Assembly: GCA_945905295.1 (NCBI GenBank)
Contig: CAMDPX010000040.1
Span: 1-41,376, forward strand
Source: Planctomyces sp. SH-PL62
GTDB lineage: Bacteria; Planctomycetota; Planctomycetia; Planctomycetales; Planctomycetaceae
DNA: 41,376 nucleotides
Reading direction: 5' to 3'
The notes beneath the pieces were generated by a model. The model worked only from the letters and a program-made list of their open reading frames with translations, made no database searches and was not told the DNA's origin. Position 1 is the first letter of the stretch; each line of letters opens with the position of its first letter. Positions 6,473 to 16,032 of this stretch are shown piece by piece. Position numbers and translations under genes: made by a program.

Positions 6473-8695
6473 TCAAGCGGTGATCGTCACCGCGGTCTTC
6501 GCTTGAGACAGCACACGCGCTTGAGCGGCCGAGGTGTCGAGCGACAGCGTGATCTCGACGCCCCACGTTCCGTCTTTACCGGCACGGACTTGCCAGTGCG
6601 GGACGACCGCGCAGCTTTGATGGACGGTCTCGAAGCCCCCTTCGGAGTTGCTCACCGTTTGAATCGGGAAGGCCCAAATCGCGGCCGGTTCGGAGAGTTC
6701 GATCGCGGCATCGAGGCCGAGCCATTCGTCGACGAGGCCGAGTCGATTGGTCCCCGGGAGATCAAGCACCGATTGCAGTTGGCCGAGTCGGCGGCCGGAA
6801 GCGTCGTAGAAGTAGCGGTCGTGGGCCTCGGCAGCCATGCCGGCGAAGTTCAGTTCGACGGCGAAGTTGAACGGCACGTTGGGCGGGAGGTTTTCGAGGA
6901 CATACAGAATTTCGAGAGACGTCCCACCGTTCGCGTTGAGGGCGATCCGCTTTGTCACTTTGATCTCGTTCCGGCCGACATGACCGACGCGTGTGAGGAC
7001 CGCTTCGACTCGTTCGGGAGAACGGCGCAGCAAAGAATGAAACGCACCGGTGGCGAAATCGCCGATCTCGCCGTGACCGCGTTGGAAATCGTCGAGCGTT
7101 GTGCCGTCGGCCAGGAAGTGATCGACGAGGCTCTTTCGCGGCGTTGTGTCGTAGATCAGCTTTTGTTCGAGGTCCGGTTGTTTGAACTTCACGCCGCCGG
7201 TGGGATCGACTCCGCCAATGCCTGATTGCAGAGACTTGTCGAGCGCGGCTTGTTTGATCTTCTCGTGATACGGCTCGACGCGGCGGTCGAGCGTCGCCAG
7301 CAAGTTGTGGCGGATGCTGCGCAGGTCGAGTTCGTACAAATGCCCGCCGCGTGCGGGTGCGACGAACGCCACCAGGCGATCGCTCGTCATTCGGATTTCT
7401 TTGTGAGCATCGAAGTCGAAGTCGTCTGAGTCGATCCGCACCCACGAGCCGCTGCCATTGTGATTGGCTGAGCCGAGATGGCCGGAGAGTTCTTCAAGGA
7501 TGTTGTCGGCGGCAATGAGATGTTGATAGACGGCGTTTCGCAGGTGCGGCAGATACAGCCCGCCGAACGAGCCGTGCCAGTACGAGCAGTTGCATTGCCC
7601 GCGATACAGCTCGGAGCGGGCTTCGGACAAGCGGTCGCGGTGCTCGCTGCGCGAATCGAGCCGCGTCAGTTCTTCGAGCCGGCTGCTGACCTGCAACGCT
7701 CGCGCATACATTTCGTTGGACTCGACGTACTTGGAGCGGAAGTTGCGCCAGAAGCCGCCGCGAATGAATTGCTTGATCTCCGGCCACTCGGCATTGTCGG
7801 CGTGCTTCTTGTTGAGCGCGGCAAGCGACAGTTGACGCTCCGGCGGCAGCACCCATTCGGTCATCTCGCGATAACTGCTGTCGGGCAGGAAGCAGCGGCC
7901 GACGGGCGGCACGTTATCGACACACTCGCTGAGCGTCGTCGTCTTCACCCAATCACTGTTGGCTCGCAGCGTGTCGAAGAAGCGTCGCAGCCAACCGCGA
8001 TTGAAGACGAGATCGTGCGTGCCGGGCCAGACGCCGAATTTCTCGCCGTCGTCACCGCAGACCGCGATCGCGTTTGGATTCTTCTCGGCGAGATCGCGCA
8101 AGAAGTCGATGCTCGCTTGCGGCTCTTCCCACGGGATCGTGTATCGCAGCCGTTCGGCGATCGGGAAGATCGTCAACAGTTGGCCTTCATCTTCAGTGAG
8201 GTAATGCCCGAAGAGTTTGTCGGGCGACAGTCCAGCATTGCGGAAGTGCGTGTCGTCGAGCACCGTGAACTCGATCCCCGCTGACGCGATGTCCGAGGCA
8301 AAGGTCTGTTCCCAAACTCGCTCCGGCACCCACATGCCTCGGATCGGCTGGCCGAACAAGGTTTCCAGATAATCGGCATACAGCTTCATCTGGCCGACTC
8401 GGTCGCGGCGCGGAATGCACGCGAGGATCGGCTCATAGAACGGCCCGCCGAGAATTTCGATCTGGCCGCGCTGAGCGAGTTCTCTCAGCCCGTCGATGTA
8501 CTCCGGGTGCGCGACAACGAGCCACTCCAGCAAGCTGCCGGAGTTATGGATCACGACCTTGATGTCGGGATACTCGCGCAGCACTTCAAGAAACGGCGCG
8601 TAGCTGTCTTGATAGGCGGCCTCGAAGACCCCCTCGAAGTTGCCGATCGGCTGATGATTATGAAAGACGAGAACGAGACGGACGGAGTGAGTCAA
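6473..8695 (-). CDS. GH57 glycoside hydrolase (4-alpha-glucanotransferase or alpha-amylase)
   Basis: This 740-residue protein has the GH57 conserved regions in order: FHNHQP (11-16), GGPFYEP (83-89), the nucleophile region WVPERVWE (E125) and the acid/base region CGDDGEKFG (213-221). The catalytic barrel is followed by helical and beta domains like those (DUF1925/DUF1926) of Thermococcus litoralis-type 4-alpha-glucanotransferases. It probably rearranges or hydrolyses alpha-1,4-glucans in the cytoplasm; no signal peptide is seen. The start is TTG at 8695 with AAGGAAG about 6 bases upstream, and the protein begins MTHSVRLVLVFHNHQP. galT, also for sugar metabolism, lies two genes upstream on the same strand. 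Transferase and hydrolase activity cannot be told apart here. Confidence 0.88.
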   Translation of the reverse strand: MTHSVRLVLVFHNHQPIGNFEGVFEAAYQDSYAPFLEVLREYPDIKVVIHNSGSLLEWLVVAHPEYIDGLRELAQRGQIEILGGPFYEPILACIPRRDRVGQMKLYADYLETLFGQPIRGMWVPERVWEQTFASDIASAGIEFTVLDDTHFRNAGLSPDKLFGHYLTEDEGQLLTIFPIAERLRYTIPWEEPQASIDFLRDLAEKNPNAIAVCGDDGEKFGVWPGTHDLVFNRGWLRRFFDTLRANSDWVKTTTLSECVDNVPPVGRCFLPDSSYREMTEWVLPPERQLSLAALNKKHADNAEWPEIKQFIRGGFWRNFRSKYVESNEMYARALQVSSRLEELTRLDSRSEHRDRLSEARSELYRGQCNCSYWHGSFGGLYLPHLRNAVYQHLIAADNILEELSGHLGSANHNGSGSWVRIDSDDFDFDAHKEIRMTSDRLVAFVAPARGGHLYELDLRSIRHNLLATLDRRVEPYHEKIKQAALDKSLQSGIGGVDPTGGVKFKQPDLEQKLIYDTTPRKSLVDHFLADGTTLDDFQRGHGEIGDFATGAFHSLLRRSPERVEAVLTRVGHVGRNEIKVTKRIALNANGGTSLEILYVLENLPPNVPFNFAVELNFAGMAAEAHDRYFYDASGRRLGQLQSVLDLPGTNRLGLVDEWLGLDAAIELSEPAAIWAFPIQTVSNSEGGFETVHQSCAVVPHWQVRAGKDGTWGVEITLSLDTSAAQARVLSQAKTAVTITA

Positions 8696-8769
8696 AGACG
8701 CTTCCTTACTTCAAAGATTCCTCATGATCCTGCTGGTCGTCATGAGCGCTTGCGAACTCAGCAGGTGAC

Positions 8770-9615
8770 TTATCGGGGCGATTCCTTCTCACTGGCCGCC
8801 AATCGAGCTTCCAGTTCACGAACTTTGGATTCGGCTTCGATTCGCAGCCGCTGCTCTTCGATTCGCAACCGCTGCTCTTCAATTCGCAGCCGGCGCTCCT
8901 CGATTCGCAGCCGCTGCTCTTCGATTCGCTGTTGCTCGGATTCCGACAGATTCCGCAGTGCTTGTCCGGTGATGGGGTCGACGAATCGGAACTCGCGACC
9001 GGAGACGTGCAGATCAATTCCCAGCGTTTGGCTCGGCACGACCACGGTGTCTGCTGACAGCACTTTCGGCGTGATCGGGGCATACAGCCCGTCTTTAAGC
9101 CGGTAGCCAAGCAGCGGCGGGTCGAGGTAGTCGCCGGTCGGGTCGTAGCAAAAGTATTCGGTCACTCCGAGGAATTCATACGTCCCCTTCTTCGATCCCT
9201 GGTCCTGGCTGCGAGTGCTTTTGGAGGTGATCTCCAAGACAAAATCGGGAGCTTTCGGTTCTTCCCAGAGTTTGACGGAATGCCGCTTGCGCTTCTCGGC
9301 CCCAATGACAACCAAGACGTCAGGGGCGACGACTTTCGCCGGCTGACCTTCCTCGTAATAGAAAAAGATATTGCCGGCGACGTAGACGTCCGGGCGATCT
9401 TGAAAGCGAATCTTCAGCGACTCGACGGCATAGCTCAGCGGTTCAAATTGGAAATCACTTTCGGCCATGGGTTGTCCATCCGAATCGGGATACTCAATGG
9501 GCTGAGGCAGATAGCCAGACTCGTAGTTCGGTTTCTTCGGCGGAGACTCGGTGCGAGCGGGCACGCTTGGCACACGCGAGGTCGCGGCCAATTTGGTGAG
9601 GGTTTCAGTCGTCAT
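8770..9615 (-). CDS. Uma2-family (DUF820) protein with coiled-coil heptad tail
   Basis: This protein of about 281 residues starts at MTTETLTK, with GAGG five bases upstream. The frame is open up to 9702, but the extension lacks support. The central part fits the Uma2 family, a PD-(D/E)xK-like fold abundant in cyanobacteria and Planctomycetes: APDVLVVIG, then PDFVLEITSKSTRSQDQGSK with the expected D/E/K pattern, then YFCYDP. The function of the family is unknown. The C-terminus contains five copies of the 7-residue unit RIEEQRL, predicting a long charged coiled coil. The tail is encoded by a 21-bp tandem repeat (8838-8935), which may change copy number. Confidence 0.8.
   Translation of the reverse strand: MTTETLTKLAATSRVPSVPARTESPPKKPNYESGYLPQPIEYPDSDGQPMAESDFQFEPLSYAVESLKIRFQDRPDVYVAGNIFFYYEEGQPAKVVAPDVLVVIGAEKRKRHSVKLWEEPKAPDFVLEITSKSTRSQDQGSKKGTYEFLGVTEYFCYDPTGDYLDPPLLGYRLKDGLYAPITPKVLSADTVVVPSQTLGIDLHVSGREFRFVDPITGQALRNLSESEQQRIEEQRLRIEERRLRIEEQRLRIEEQRLRIEAESKVRELEARLAASEKESPR
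8838..8935. repeat. 21-bp tandem repeat within the Uma2 gene
   Basis: The motif CGATTCGCA (with small changes) starts at 8838, 8859, 8880, 8901 and 8922, a strict 21-bp period. Each unit encodes RIEEQRL on the minus strand. The period is a multiple of three, so copy-number changes would keep the frame. Confidence 0.88.
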
Positions 9616-9698
9616 AGGAACCTCGCGAACGTCGAGAGAGAACTCCGGTTTGCGACCCATTTCAAGGCGAGCATCCCGCGATTGCAGATTGTATTGGA

Positions 9699-10703
9699 TC
9701 AAATCTCCGTCCGTCTCAAGAACTCACCCGCCTCTTCCGGCGGGACCGAGTTGATGTAGAAGCCACTGCCCCACTCGAAGCCGGCCACGCCGGTCAGGCG
9801 CGGGATGATTTCGAGATGCCAGTGGTACGACTTCAAATCGAAGTTGTCTGCGTGAAACGGAGCGGTGTGCAGGATGTAGTTGTAAGGCGGGTTGTCGAGC
9901 GCAACTTCCACCTTTTGAAGAGTGGTCTTGAGGACGTGAGCCAGCTCGTCCACGTCCGCTTCCTGAACCGTTTCGAAGTGGCTGGAGTGGCGCTTCGGAA
10001 GGATCCAAGTCTCGAACGGAAACCGGCTGGCGAACGGACAGAATACCACGAAGTTCGGCGAATCGAGCACGATTCGATGCTGGTCATCGAGTTCCTGGCG
10101 GATCATGTCGCAGTAGATGCACCGGCCTCGCCAACCGAAAAAGTCCTTGGCTCCCCGCATCTCTTCCGCAACCTGAATCGGCACTACAGGCGTCACGATC
10201 AACTGCGAATGAGCGTGCTCCAGCGAGGCTCCGGCCGCCGCTCCTTCGTTCTTGAAGACCATCGGATGCACCAGCCGAGGGTCGTGTTTGAGATCCACCA
10301 ACCGGTCATGGTACATCCACAGCACTTCGCGGATGTTCGAGGTCGGAAGCTGAGCGAACCGAGTTTCATGCTGCGGGCAGTCGATGATGACCTCGTGAGC
10401 TCCAATCCCTTGGATGGCGTCGTACATGCCGATGCCGCGGCTTTCGAGCTGTCCTTCGATCTTCAGCGCCGGGAATTTGTTCGGAATGCAGCGGACTCGC
10501 CAACCGCGAGAGTTCGGCCCGGAACCGTGATGGCGATATGCACGGATTTCGTTCGGGCAGGCCGATTCGTTCCCCTCGCAGAACGGGCAGAACTCCTCGG
10601 CGGAGGGGATCGCTGACGACTGGTAGTCGTTCGGCCGTTTGGCTCGATCCGGAGCGATGATGACCCAGCGGCCGGTGATGGGATCCTTGCGAAGTTCGGG
10701 CAT
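9699..10703 (-). CDS. galT: Galactose-1-phosphate uridylyltransferase
   Basis: This 334-residue protein begins at [13 protein letters not shown], the usual N-terminus; the frame is open further up to 10937 but that part has no GalT similarity. Zinc-ligand-type CPFC (39-42) and the active-site segment ASLEHAHSQ (159-167; H165 the likely uridylylated histidine) are present. HWHLEIIP near the C-terminus completes the second HIT-like half. In the Leloir pathway it swaps UMP between UDP-glucose and galactose-1-phosphate. The middle residue of the usual H-P-H is alanine here (H-A-H). galK and galE are not in the window. The nearby GH57 gene is a possible functional partner. Confidence 0.9.
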   Translation of the reverse strand: MPELRKDPITGRWVIIAPDRAKRPNDYQSSAIPSAEEFCPFCEGNESACPNEIRAYRHHGSGPNSRGWRVRCIPNKFPALKIEGQLESRGIGMYDAIQGIGAHEVIIDCPQHETRFAQLPTSNIREVLWMYHDRLVDLKHDPRLVHPMVFKNEGAAAGASLEHAHSQLIVTPVVPIQVAEEMRGAKDFFGWRGRCIYCDMIRQELDDQHRIVLDSPNFVVFCPFASRFPFETWILPKRHSSHFETVQEADVDELAHVLKTTLQKVEVALDNPPYNYILHTAPFHADNFDLKSYHWHLEIIPRLTGVAGFEWGSGFYINSVPPEEAGEFLRRTEI

Positions 10704-10988
10704 GTCGTCGCTTCTGCTGGAGGTCGGGAACCTGATTGACGGATTTGACTGACTCACGGCGGTTCGGGGAAGCCAGCTTCGGCGAGCATCAGACTCTTGA
10801 TCGTCGAACGAATCGACAGCCGCGTCGAGTTCCACGCCACGAAATTCTCCGCACTGCTGCTGACGAGTCACGAGACTCCGCGATACCGCCCCGTTATTGA
10901 GATTCGCGGCACTGGGAACAAGACCTGCCAAGGCCACGGAGCGCCGAGCCAGTGGATTGGCTCAAGGCAATCAATTATTGGAGGAAGA

Positions 10989-12047
10989 ATGTCGAAATCG
11001 TCCGAAACGATCTCATGCCGCAAGCTGCACGGATTCACGTTGATTGAGTTGCTAGTCGTCATCGCCATCATCGCGATTTTGATCGCGTTGCTACTGCCGG
11101 CGGTGCAGTCGGCTCGCGAGGCGGCTCGGCGGAGCCAGTGCAAAAACAATCTCAAACAGATCGGCCTCGCACTGCACAACTATTTGGACTCGAACAAATA
11201 CTTCCCGCCGGGCGGCACGATCCAAGCCGGAACTACCTTCAGCGGCAACAACGGCTCGTGGTCGATCCACGGTCGACTGCTGCCGTATCTCGAAGCGGCC
11301 CGCGCCTATAAGCAGGTGAACCTGACGGTCGCGTGGGACAACGCGATCAATGCGAGCACCGGCGTCCCGATTCTGAGAATTCCCACCTTCATGTGTCCCA
11401 GCGAGGCCAACGACATGCTGCGGACGAACGCCGGCATACCATTCACGCGACCACACACCTATGGCTTCAACATGGGATCGTGGCTGATTTGGGATCCTGC
11501 CACCGGCCAAGGGAGCGATGGACTCTTCTGGATGAACAGCGGCACGAACACCGCCAGCGTCCGCGACGGGTTAAGCATGACGCTGGCCGCAGCCGAGGTG
11601 AAAGCCTTCACGTCTTACTTCCGCAACACCACCGATCCGGGACCGACTCCTCCCGCTTCAACAGCCGCGCTGTCCGCCTTCGCTGTGGGAGCGCAGTTCA
11701 AGCTCGGCCCGCTTACCAATGACAACACCGGCCACACCGAATGGTGCGATGGCCGAGTCCATCACGAAGGCTTCACGACAACGTTTACGCCGAACACGTT
11801 CGTCAGCTACTTGCACACCGACGGCCGAACTTACGACATCGACTACAACTCGCGGCAGGAAGGCTCGTCAACAACCGCCCGCACCTACGCGGCCGTCACC
11901 TCACGCAGTTACCACCCCGGCAGCGTCCATGCCTTGCTGCTCGACGGGGCGGTCCGCTCGATCAGCAACACTCTCAATCTGACGGTCTGGCGTGCGCTCG
12001 GAACTCGACAGCGTGCTACGGGCGAACCGGCCGGGTACGAGTTCTGA
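10989..12047 (+). CDS. DUF1559 protein with prepilin-type N-terminus and H-x9-DG C-terminal motif
   Basis: This 352-residue protein belongs to the large planctomycete DUF1559 family. A class III prepilin motif is clear: G15 before [20 protein letters not shown] (16-35), with E20 at +5, then [22 protein letters not shown], so prepilin peptidase cleavage and a pilin-like helix are expected. The globular part is typical of the family. Near the end, [12 protein letters not shown] is the H-x9-DG motif found in these proteins. It is probably an envelope-anchored pseudopilin-like protein; function is unknown. A strong GGAGG (10980-10984) four bases before the ATG fixes the start. It is divergent from galT. 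Confidence 0.93.
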   Translation: MSKSSETISCRKLHGFTLIELLVVIAIIAILIALLLPAVQSAREAARRSQCKNNLKQIGLALHNYLDSNKYFPPGGTIQAGTTFSGNNGSWSIHGRLLPYLEAARAYKQVNLTVAWDNAINASTGVPILRIPTFMCPSEANDMLRTNAGIPFTRPHTYGFNMGSWLIWDPATGQGSDGLFWMNSGTNTASVRDGLSMTLAAAEVKAFTSYFRNTTDPGPTPPASTAALSAFAVGAQFKLGPLTNDNTGHTEWCDGRVHHEGFTTTFTPNTFVSYLHTDGRTYDIDYNSRQEGSSTTARTYAAVTSRSYHPGSVHALLLDGAVRSISNTLNLTVWRALGTRQRATGEPAGYEF

Positions 12048-12051
12048 GCCG

Positions 12052-12537
12052 TCACTCGAACGAAATGTTCCCCGGCTTCACATCGGCGAGATAGATGCCG
12101 TACCGCCGCAAGTTCGCCATGATCGTCTGCACGCGATCCCAATTTGCTCCGAACTGTTGCCGCTTCTCCCGCTGCCAACGAGCCATCACCGATTTTGGAA
12201 AATCCGGCTTCTCATCGAGATACGCGCCCGCGAAATCGAGCACGAACGGCGGCTTGACGATTTCAGTTTAAACGACCCACAGTTCTCCATCCCAGTCGAC
12301 GAGTCGCGGTACGTTGCAACCTTGGATTTCGCTGATGCCGTTCTCGCGCAGTCGCAGATAAACATCGCGTTCGCGTTGGAACAGTGGCTCGTACCGCAGA
12401 GCTTTGATCGCGGTTTGGCGGTCGGTGGCAAAGACGATACCATCATAGCCGCGTCCCAGTTCCTGCCGGATTTGCAGGCCACGGTTGGCCACATAGGACT
12501 GGGCATGAGCGACTGCTTCATTCCAGAGGCCAAACAT
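12052..12537 (-). pseudogene. Protein-kinase-like gene interrupted by in-frame TAA
   Basis: The frame from the ATG at 12537 (GGGAG seven bases upstream) reads MFGLWNEAVAHAQSYVANRG and continues through a nucleotide-binding-like region (LGRGYDGIVFATDRQTAIKAL) to ELWVV, then TAA at 12268-12270. The same frame continues directly with TEIVKPPFVLDFAGAYLD and ends with LADVKPGNISFE. DVKPGN matches the D-x-K-P-x-N catalytic loop of protein kinases, though the usual preceding HRD/HGD is LAD. One stop codon therefore splits an otherwise continuous gene. A sequencing error, a real null mutation or translational readthrough are all possible. Substrate and role are unknown. It converges on the DUF1559 gene 4 bp away. 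Confidence 0.7.
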
Positions 12538-12583
12538 GATTGCTCCCAAACCCGGTACGTTCTCATCCGAAGTAGATTTGCAG

Positions 12584-12790
12584 ATGATCGTCGGCAATCA
12601 AATTCTGTCAGTCTCCAAGATCGGCCCGGAACGACTGACGCTGGAACAGCCGACGTTTTTGCCCCCTTGCGAGGCTGAGGTCGTCCTGACCGTTGACGGA
12701 CAAACCAGCCGCTGGACCGTTCGCCTCCCCGATGGAGCGTCGGCGGAATCGCGTCAGGTGAAGACCGAGCAAGTGGCCTTCCACGGCTGA
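12584..12790 (+). CDS. Small hypothetical protein divergent from kinase-like gene
   Basis: This protein of about 68 residues starts MIVGNQILSVSKIGPERL and contains LTVDGQTSRWTVRLPDG; it looks like a small beta-rich domain. The frame opens at 12536, but the ATG at 12584 avoids overlap with the kinase-like gene. The ribosome binding site is weak. I do not recognise a named family. Its divergent position, 46 bp from the kinase-like gene, suggests joint regulation, but that is inference. Confidence 0.6.
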   Translation: MIVGNQILSVSKIGPERLTLEQPTFLPPCEAEVVLTVDGQTSRWTVRLPDGASAESRQVKTEQVAFHG

Positions 12791-12808
12791 TTCGTCAGTC
12801 AATCGCGA

Positions 12809-13903
12809 TCATCCCTCGGCGACGTTGACGTAAACCTTCAGCGCCTCTTTCGCTTCGACCAGTTGGCGCATCATCTCGCGGTAGTTTTCGAGGCCGTTGA
12901 CCGGGGTGGTGAGAATCTTTTGCGTCACGCCGGGATAGAAGATTTCGCCTTGAGCCATGTCGCTGATGCCCGCCTCGAAGTGCCGGAAGTTCGCGTTGAC
13001 CGAGCCGAGCAGCAGTTTGTTGCCCAGCACCCATTCGAGATTGATCTTGTCGGTCGGGACTTCCGTCTTGCGTTGTCCGCCGGTGATGCTGGTCCACACG
13101 ATCGCTCCGTTGCGACCGAGCACGGTCATGGCTTCAAACGCGATCGCGCTGTTGCCAGTGGCCTCGACGATCAAGTCTGGTGCGCCAGTTTGTTTCGCGA
13201 TATCCGCCAATGAGCCGTTGACGTATTTCGCGCCGTAGGCTTCGGCGATCTCGGCCTTGAGATTCGGCTTGGCTCCGCGAGCGATCGTGTAGACCTCAAC
13301 GCCGCGCAGACGCAGGATCAACGTCGACAGCAAACCAATTTGGCCAGAACCTAGCACATAGGCGACCTTCGGCTCCCAGACCTGTAAGCGACGTTGAGCT
13401 TCATAGACTTGCTGGATGGCTTTTTCCGCGACGCTCATTGGTTCGGCCAGCACACCCAGATGCTTCAACGCGGCCGGGACACGGATGACGAATTCGGCGT
13501 CATCGACATAGTGCTCGGTCATGTAACCGTGCAGCAGGTTGATGCCTCGTTCGTAGTAGGTCTCTTCGCTGGTCATGTCCGAGTGACCGATGCGGTCGAA
13601 GATCGATCCGCCTGGGCGGCGCACGGTGCAGGTGACGTAATCGCCCGGCTTGACGTGCCGCACGTTCGGGCCGACTTCTTCGACGATGCCGAATGACTCG
13701 TGGCCCATCACCAGGAAGTCGTAGCCCGGAGGCGGATTGCCATACAGCCCTTCGTTGATCTCGCGGTCGGTGGCATCGACCCCCACCTTCAGAACTTTCA
13801 CCAGGACGCCACGACCGTTCGGGACATCGGTCACTTTTGGCTTCGCCAGCTCTGCCAGATGGACGCTGTTCGGATTACGTGGTTTGACGGCAATGGCTTT
13901 CAT
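12809..13903 (-). CDS. Zinc-type MDR dehydrogenase, glucose 1-dehydrogenase-like
   Basis: This 364-residue protein has the medium-chain dehydrogenase layout. The catalytic domain has D43 in GVDATDRE, where alcohol dehydrogenases have Cys, plus H68/E69 in MGHES; Asp at the zinc site is known in haloarchaeal glucose dehydrogenase. The Rossmann domain starts at [12 protein letters not shown]-terminal features ([18 protein letters not shown], then HFEAGI) match the archaeal-type glucose dehydrogenase family. The lobe that normally holds four structural-zinc cysteines lacks them: it reads [16 protein letters not shown]. It likely oxidises glucose or a related sugar with NAD(P). Neighbours do not narrow the substrate. 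Confidence 0.83.
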   Translation of the reverse strand: MKAIAVKPRNPNSVHLAELAKPKVTDVPNGRGVLVKVLKVGVDATDREINEGLYGNPPPGYDFLVMGHESFGIVEEVGPNVRHVKPGDYVTCTVRRPGGSIFDRIGHSDMTSEETYYERGINLLHGYMTEHYVDDAEFVIRVPAALKHLGVLAEPMSVAEKAIQQVYEAQRRLQVWEPKVAYVLGSGQIGLLSTLILRLRGVEVYTIARGAKPNLKAEIAEAYGAKYVNGSLADIAKQTGAPDLIVEATGNSAIAFEAMTVLGRNGAIVWTSITGGQRKTEVPTDKINLEWVLGNKLLLGSVNANFRHFEAGISDMAQGEIFYPGVTQKILTTPVNGLENYREMMRQLVEAKEALKVYVNVAEG

Positions 13904-14035
13904 GGGAGTGCTCTCTCAAAAGTTGGATGGTGACTTAGGAGACGGGCTGTGACGCACAGCCGGGAAGGGGACGGGATTGTATGGAGTGGTCGGTCGATAT
14001 TCGACGAACCCCGCCACGCCGTTACATTCCCGCCC

Positions 14036-14857
14036 ATGACTGTCGCATATCGCGTGGAACTTGATCGCTATTCCGGGCCGCTGGACCTGCTGCTGTTTTT
14101 GGTCCGGCGGAGCGAGTTGGATTTGCTCGACCTGCCGATCGCCGAGATCACCGCTCAGTTTCAACGGTATCTGTCGGCGTTGCTGTACTTGGATCTCGAC
14201 GCGGCCGGCGATTTCGTCGTGATGGCCAGCACGTTGCTCGAAATTAAAAGCCGGCTGGCACTTCCGAACGCGGAGGAAGAAGAAGTCCCAGTGGAGGTCG
14301 CGGACGATCCACGCGGTGGATTGATCCAGCAGTTGCTCGAATACAAGAAATTCAAAGAGGCGGCTCAGCTATTGGAAGAAGGCCGGGCCGAATGGAGCGA
14401 GCGATACCCGCGGCTCAGTGACGAACGCCCCGACGCGGTGCGTGATCAGAGCGCGGACCGCATCAAAGGGGTTGAGTTGTGGGACTTGGTCAGCGCGCTC
14501 AGCCGAGTGCTCGAACGCCGAGTCATCGAAGAAGAATCGAAAATCCGTTACGACGACACGCCGATCTCCGTGTACGTCGAACAGATCGGCTCGCGAGTCC
14601 GCGAGTTGGGCCGTGTCGGCTTCACCACGTTGTTCGACAATGCCTCGCAACGCAGCCGGATCATCAGCATCTTTCTGGCGATTCTCGAACTGTTGCGCCA
14701 TCATGGTTTCCACGCCGACCAGGCCGACGCCTTCGGTGAGATCTGGATTTTGCCCCCCAAAGTAGGTCAGGCTTTCCAGCCTGACCCGACGGTGGATTCG
14801 ACGACCGTTCCCGAATCGGGTCAGCCTGGAAAGGCTGACCTACAGGAGTCAGCATGA
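14036..14857 (+). CDS. scpA: Segregation and condensation protein A
   Basis: ScpA is the kleisin subunit bridging the SMC dimer with ScpB in the bacterial condensin. The protein starts MTVAYRVELDRYSGPLDLLL, the hallmark N-terminus; an upstream extension to 13949 is not supported. The helical N-domain (about 5-80), acidic linker and C-terminal winged helix ending FGEIWILPP (about 215-241) are present. The last 32 residues (from KVGQAFQPD to QESA) are encoded by the palindromic element at 14762-14843 and look like an addition. The stop TGA overlaps the next gene's ATG as ATGA, giving possible translational coupling. No scpB is adjacent. Confidence 0.92.
   Translation: MTVAYRVELDRYSGPLDLLLFLVRRSELDLLDLPIAEITAQFQRYLSALLYLDLDAAGDFVVMASTLLEIKSRLALPNAEEEEVPVEVADDPRGGLIQQLLEYKKFKEAAQLLEEGRAEWSERYPRLSDERPDAVRDQSADRIKGVELWDLVSALSRVLERRVIEEESKIRYDDTPISVYVEQIGSRVRELGRVGFTTLFDNASQRSRIISIFLAILELLRHHGFHADQADAFGEIWILPPKVGQAFQPDPTVDSTTVPESGQPGKADLQESA
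14762..14843. repeat. Palindromic element, family A, read through as the scpA tail
   Basis: The ends GTAGGTCAGGCTTTCCAG and CTGGAAAGGCTGACCTAC pair with one mismatch, and the inner arms CCTGACCCGA and TCGGGTCAG continue the stem. It is a relative of the element at 319-403. It lies inside the 3' end of the scpA frame and ends exactly where the AGGAG ribosome binding site (14844-14848) of the next gene begins. Confidence 0.92.
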
Positions 14858-16032
14858 ACATCAACTCGCGACTGACCGAATGGCATCCAGAAATGACCGC
14901 GTGGCGGCGCGAACTGCACGCACACCCCCAGACTGCGTTTGAGGAAACGTTCGCATCAGAACTCATCGCCTCGAAGCTGCAAGCGTGGGGAATCGAAACG
15001 CATCGCGGACTCGCGAAGACCGGCGTCGTCGGAGTCATTCGCGGCAAGCACAATGGTGACGCGCGGCTGCGAAGCATCGGCCTGAGAGCGGACATCGACG
15101 CGCTCGACATCGAAGAGCTAAACGATGTTCCGCATCGCTCGCAAAATCCAGGCAAGATGCACGCCTGCGGACACGATGGGCATACGACGATGTTGCTCGG
15201 AGCGGCACGCTATCTCGCCGAGTCTCGCAACTTCGCCGGCACCGTGAACGTCATCTTTCAGCCCGCCGAAGAGAATGAAGGAGGCGGCCGAGTCATGGTT
15301 GAAGAAGGTCTCTTCAACCAGTTCCCCTGCGACGTCGTCTTCGGAATGCACAACTGGCCGGGGATGCCGGTCGGACATTTCGGAGTTTGTTCCGGTCCGA
15401 TCATGGCAGCATTCGATGTCTTCGAGATCATCGTTCGTGGACACGGAACGCATGCCGCGATGCCTCATCTGGGAATCGATCCGATTGTCACAGCGGCTCA
15501 GATCGTCACCGCGTTGCAGACCATCGCCAGCCGCAACACGAATCCGCTCGACCAGATTGTCCTGAGCGTCACGCAGTTTCACGGCGGCGACACTTGGAAC
15601 GTGATCCCGACGGAAGTGAAGCTGCGCGGCACCGTGCGAACATTTCGCTCCGAGGTGCAAGACATGGCTGAGGCCCACATGCGCCGGATCGTCAGCGGCA
15701 TCGCGACGTCGCTGGGAGCCTCCGCCGAATTGCATTACGACCGCCGCTATCCGGCGACCGTCAACACGCTGCAAGAGACTCAATGGGCCGCCGAGGCGGC
15801 GGCCGACGTCGTTGGCCAGCAGCACGTCGATACGAACGTCGCTCCGTGCATGGGTGGCGAAGACTTTTCGTTTCTGCTGCAAGAGCGGCCCGGCTGCTAC
15901 CTGTGGGCAGGCAACGGCGCCTCCGAAAATGGCCGCGTGCTGCACAATCCCCGTTACGATTTCAATGACGACCTGCTACCAATCGGCGCGAGCTACTGGG
16001 TACGACTCACCGAGCGACTGCTCGGTTCGTAG
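14854..16032 (+). CDS. M20 family (M20D) amidohydrolase / N-acyl-amino-acid deacylase
   Basis: This 392-residue protein is a dinuclear metal hydrolase of the hippurate hydrolase/N-acetyldiaminopimelate deacetylase group. Metal ligands are visible: C105 and H107 in MHACGHDGH, the PAEE glutamates (about 138-140), H166 in MHNWPG, and a late histidine in VLHNPRYDFND. RRELHAHPQTAFEE is the family's N-terminal motif. It removes acyl groups from N-acyl amino acids in the cytoplasm; the exact substrate is unclear. AGGAG six bases before the ATG supports the start, which overlaps the scpA stop by four bases. Its TAG stop is the outer GTAG of the palindrome at 16029. Confidence 0.88.
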   Translation: MNINSRLTEWHPEMTAWRRELHAHPQTAFEETFASELIASKLQAWGIETHRGLAKTGVVGVIRGKHNGDARLRSIGLRADIDALDIEELNDVPHRSQNPGKMHACGHDGHTTMLLGAARYLAESRNFAGTVNVIFQPAEENEGGGRVMVEEGLFNQFPCDVVFGMHNWPGMPVGHFGVCSGPIMAAFDVFEIIVRGHGTHAAMPHLGIDPIVTAAQIVTALQTIASRNTNPLDQIVLSVTQFHGGDTWNVIPTEVKLRGTVRTFRSEVQDMAEAHMRRIVSGIATSLGASAELHYDRRYPATVNTLQETQWAAEAAADVVGQQHVDTNVAPCMGGEDFSFLLQERPGCYLWAGNGASENGRVLHNPRYDFNDDLLPIGASYWVRLTERLLGS

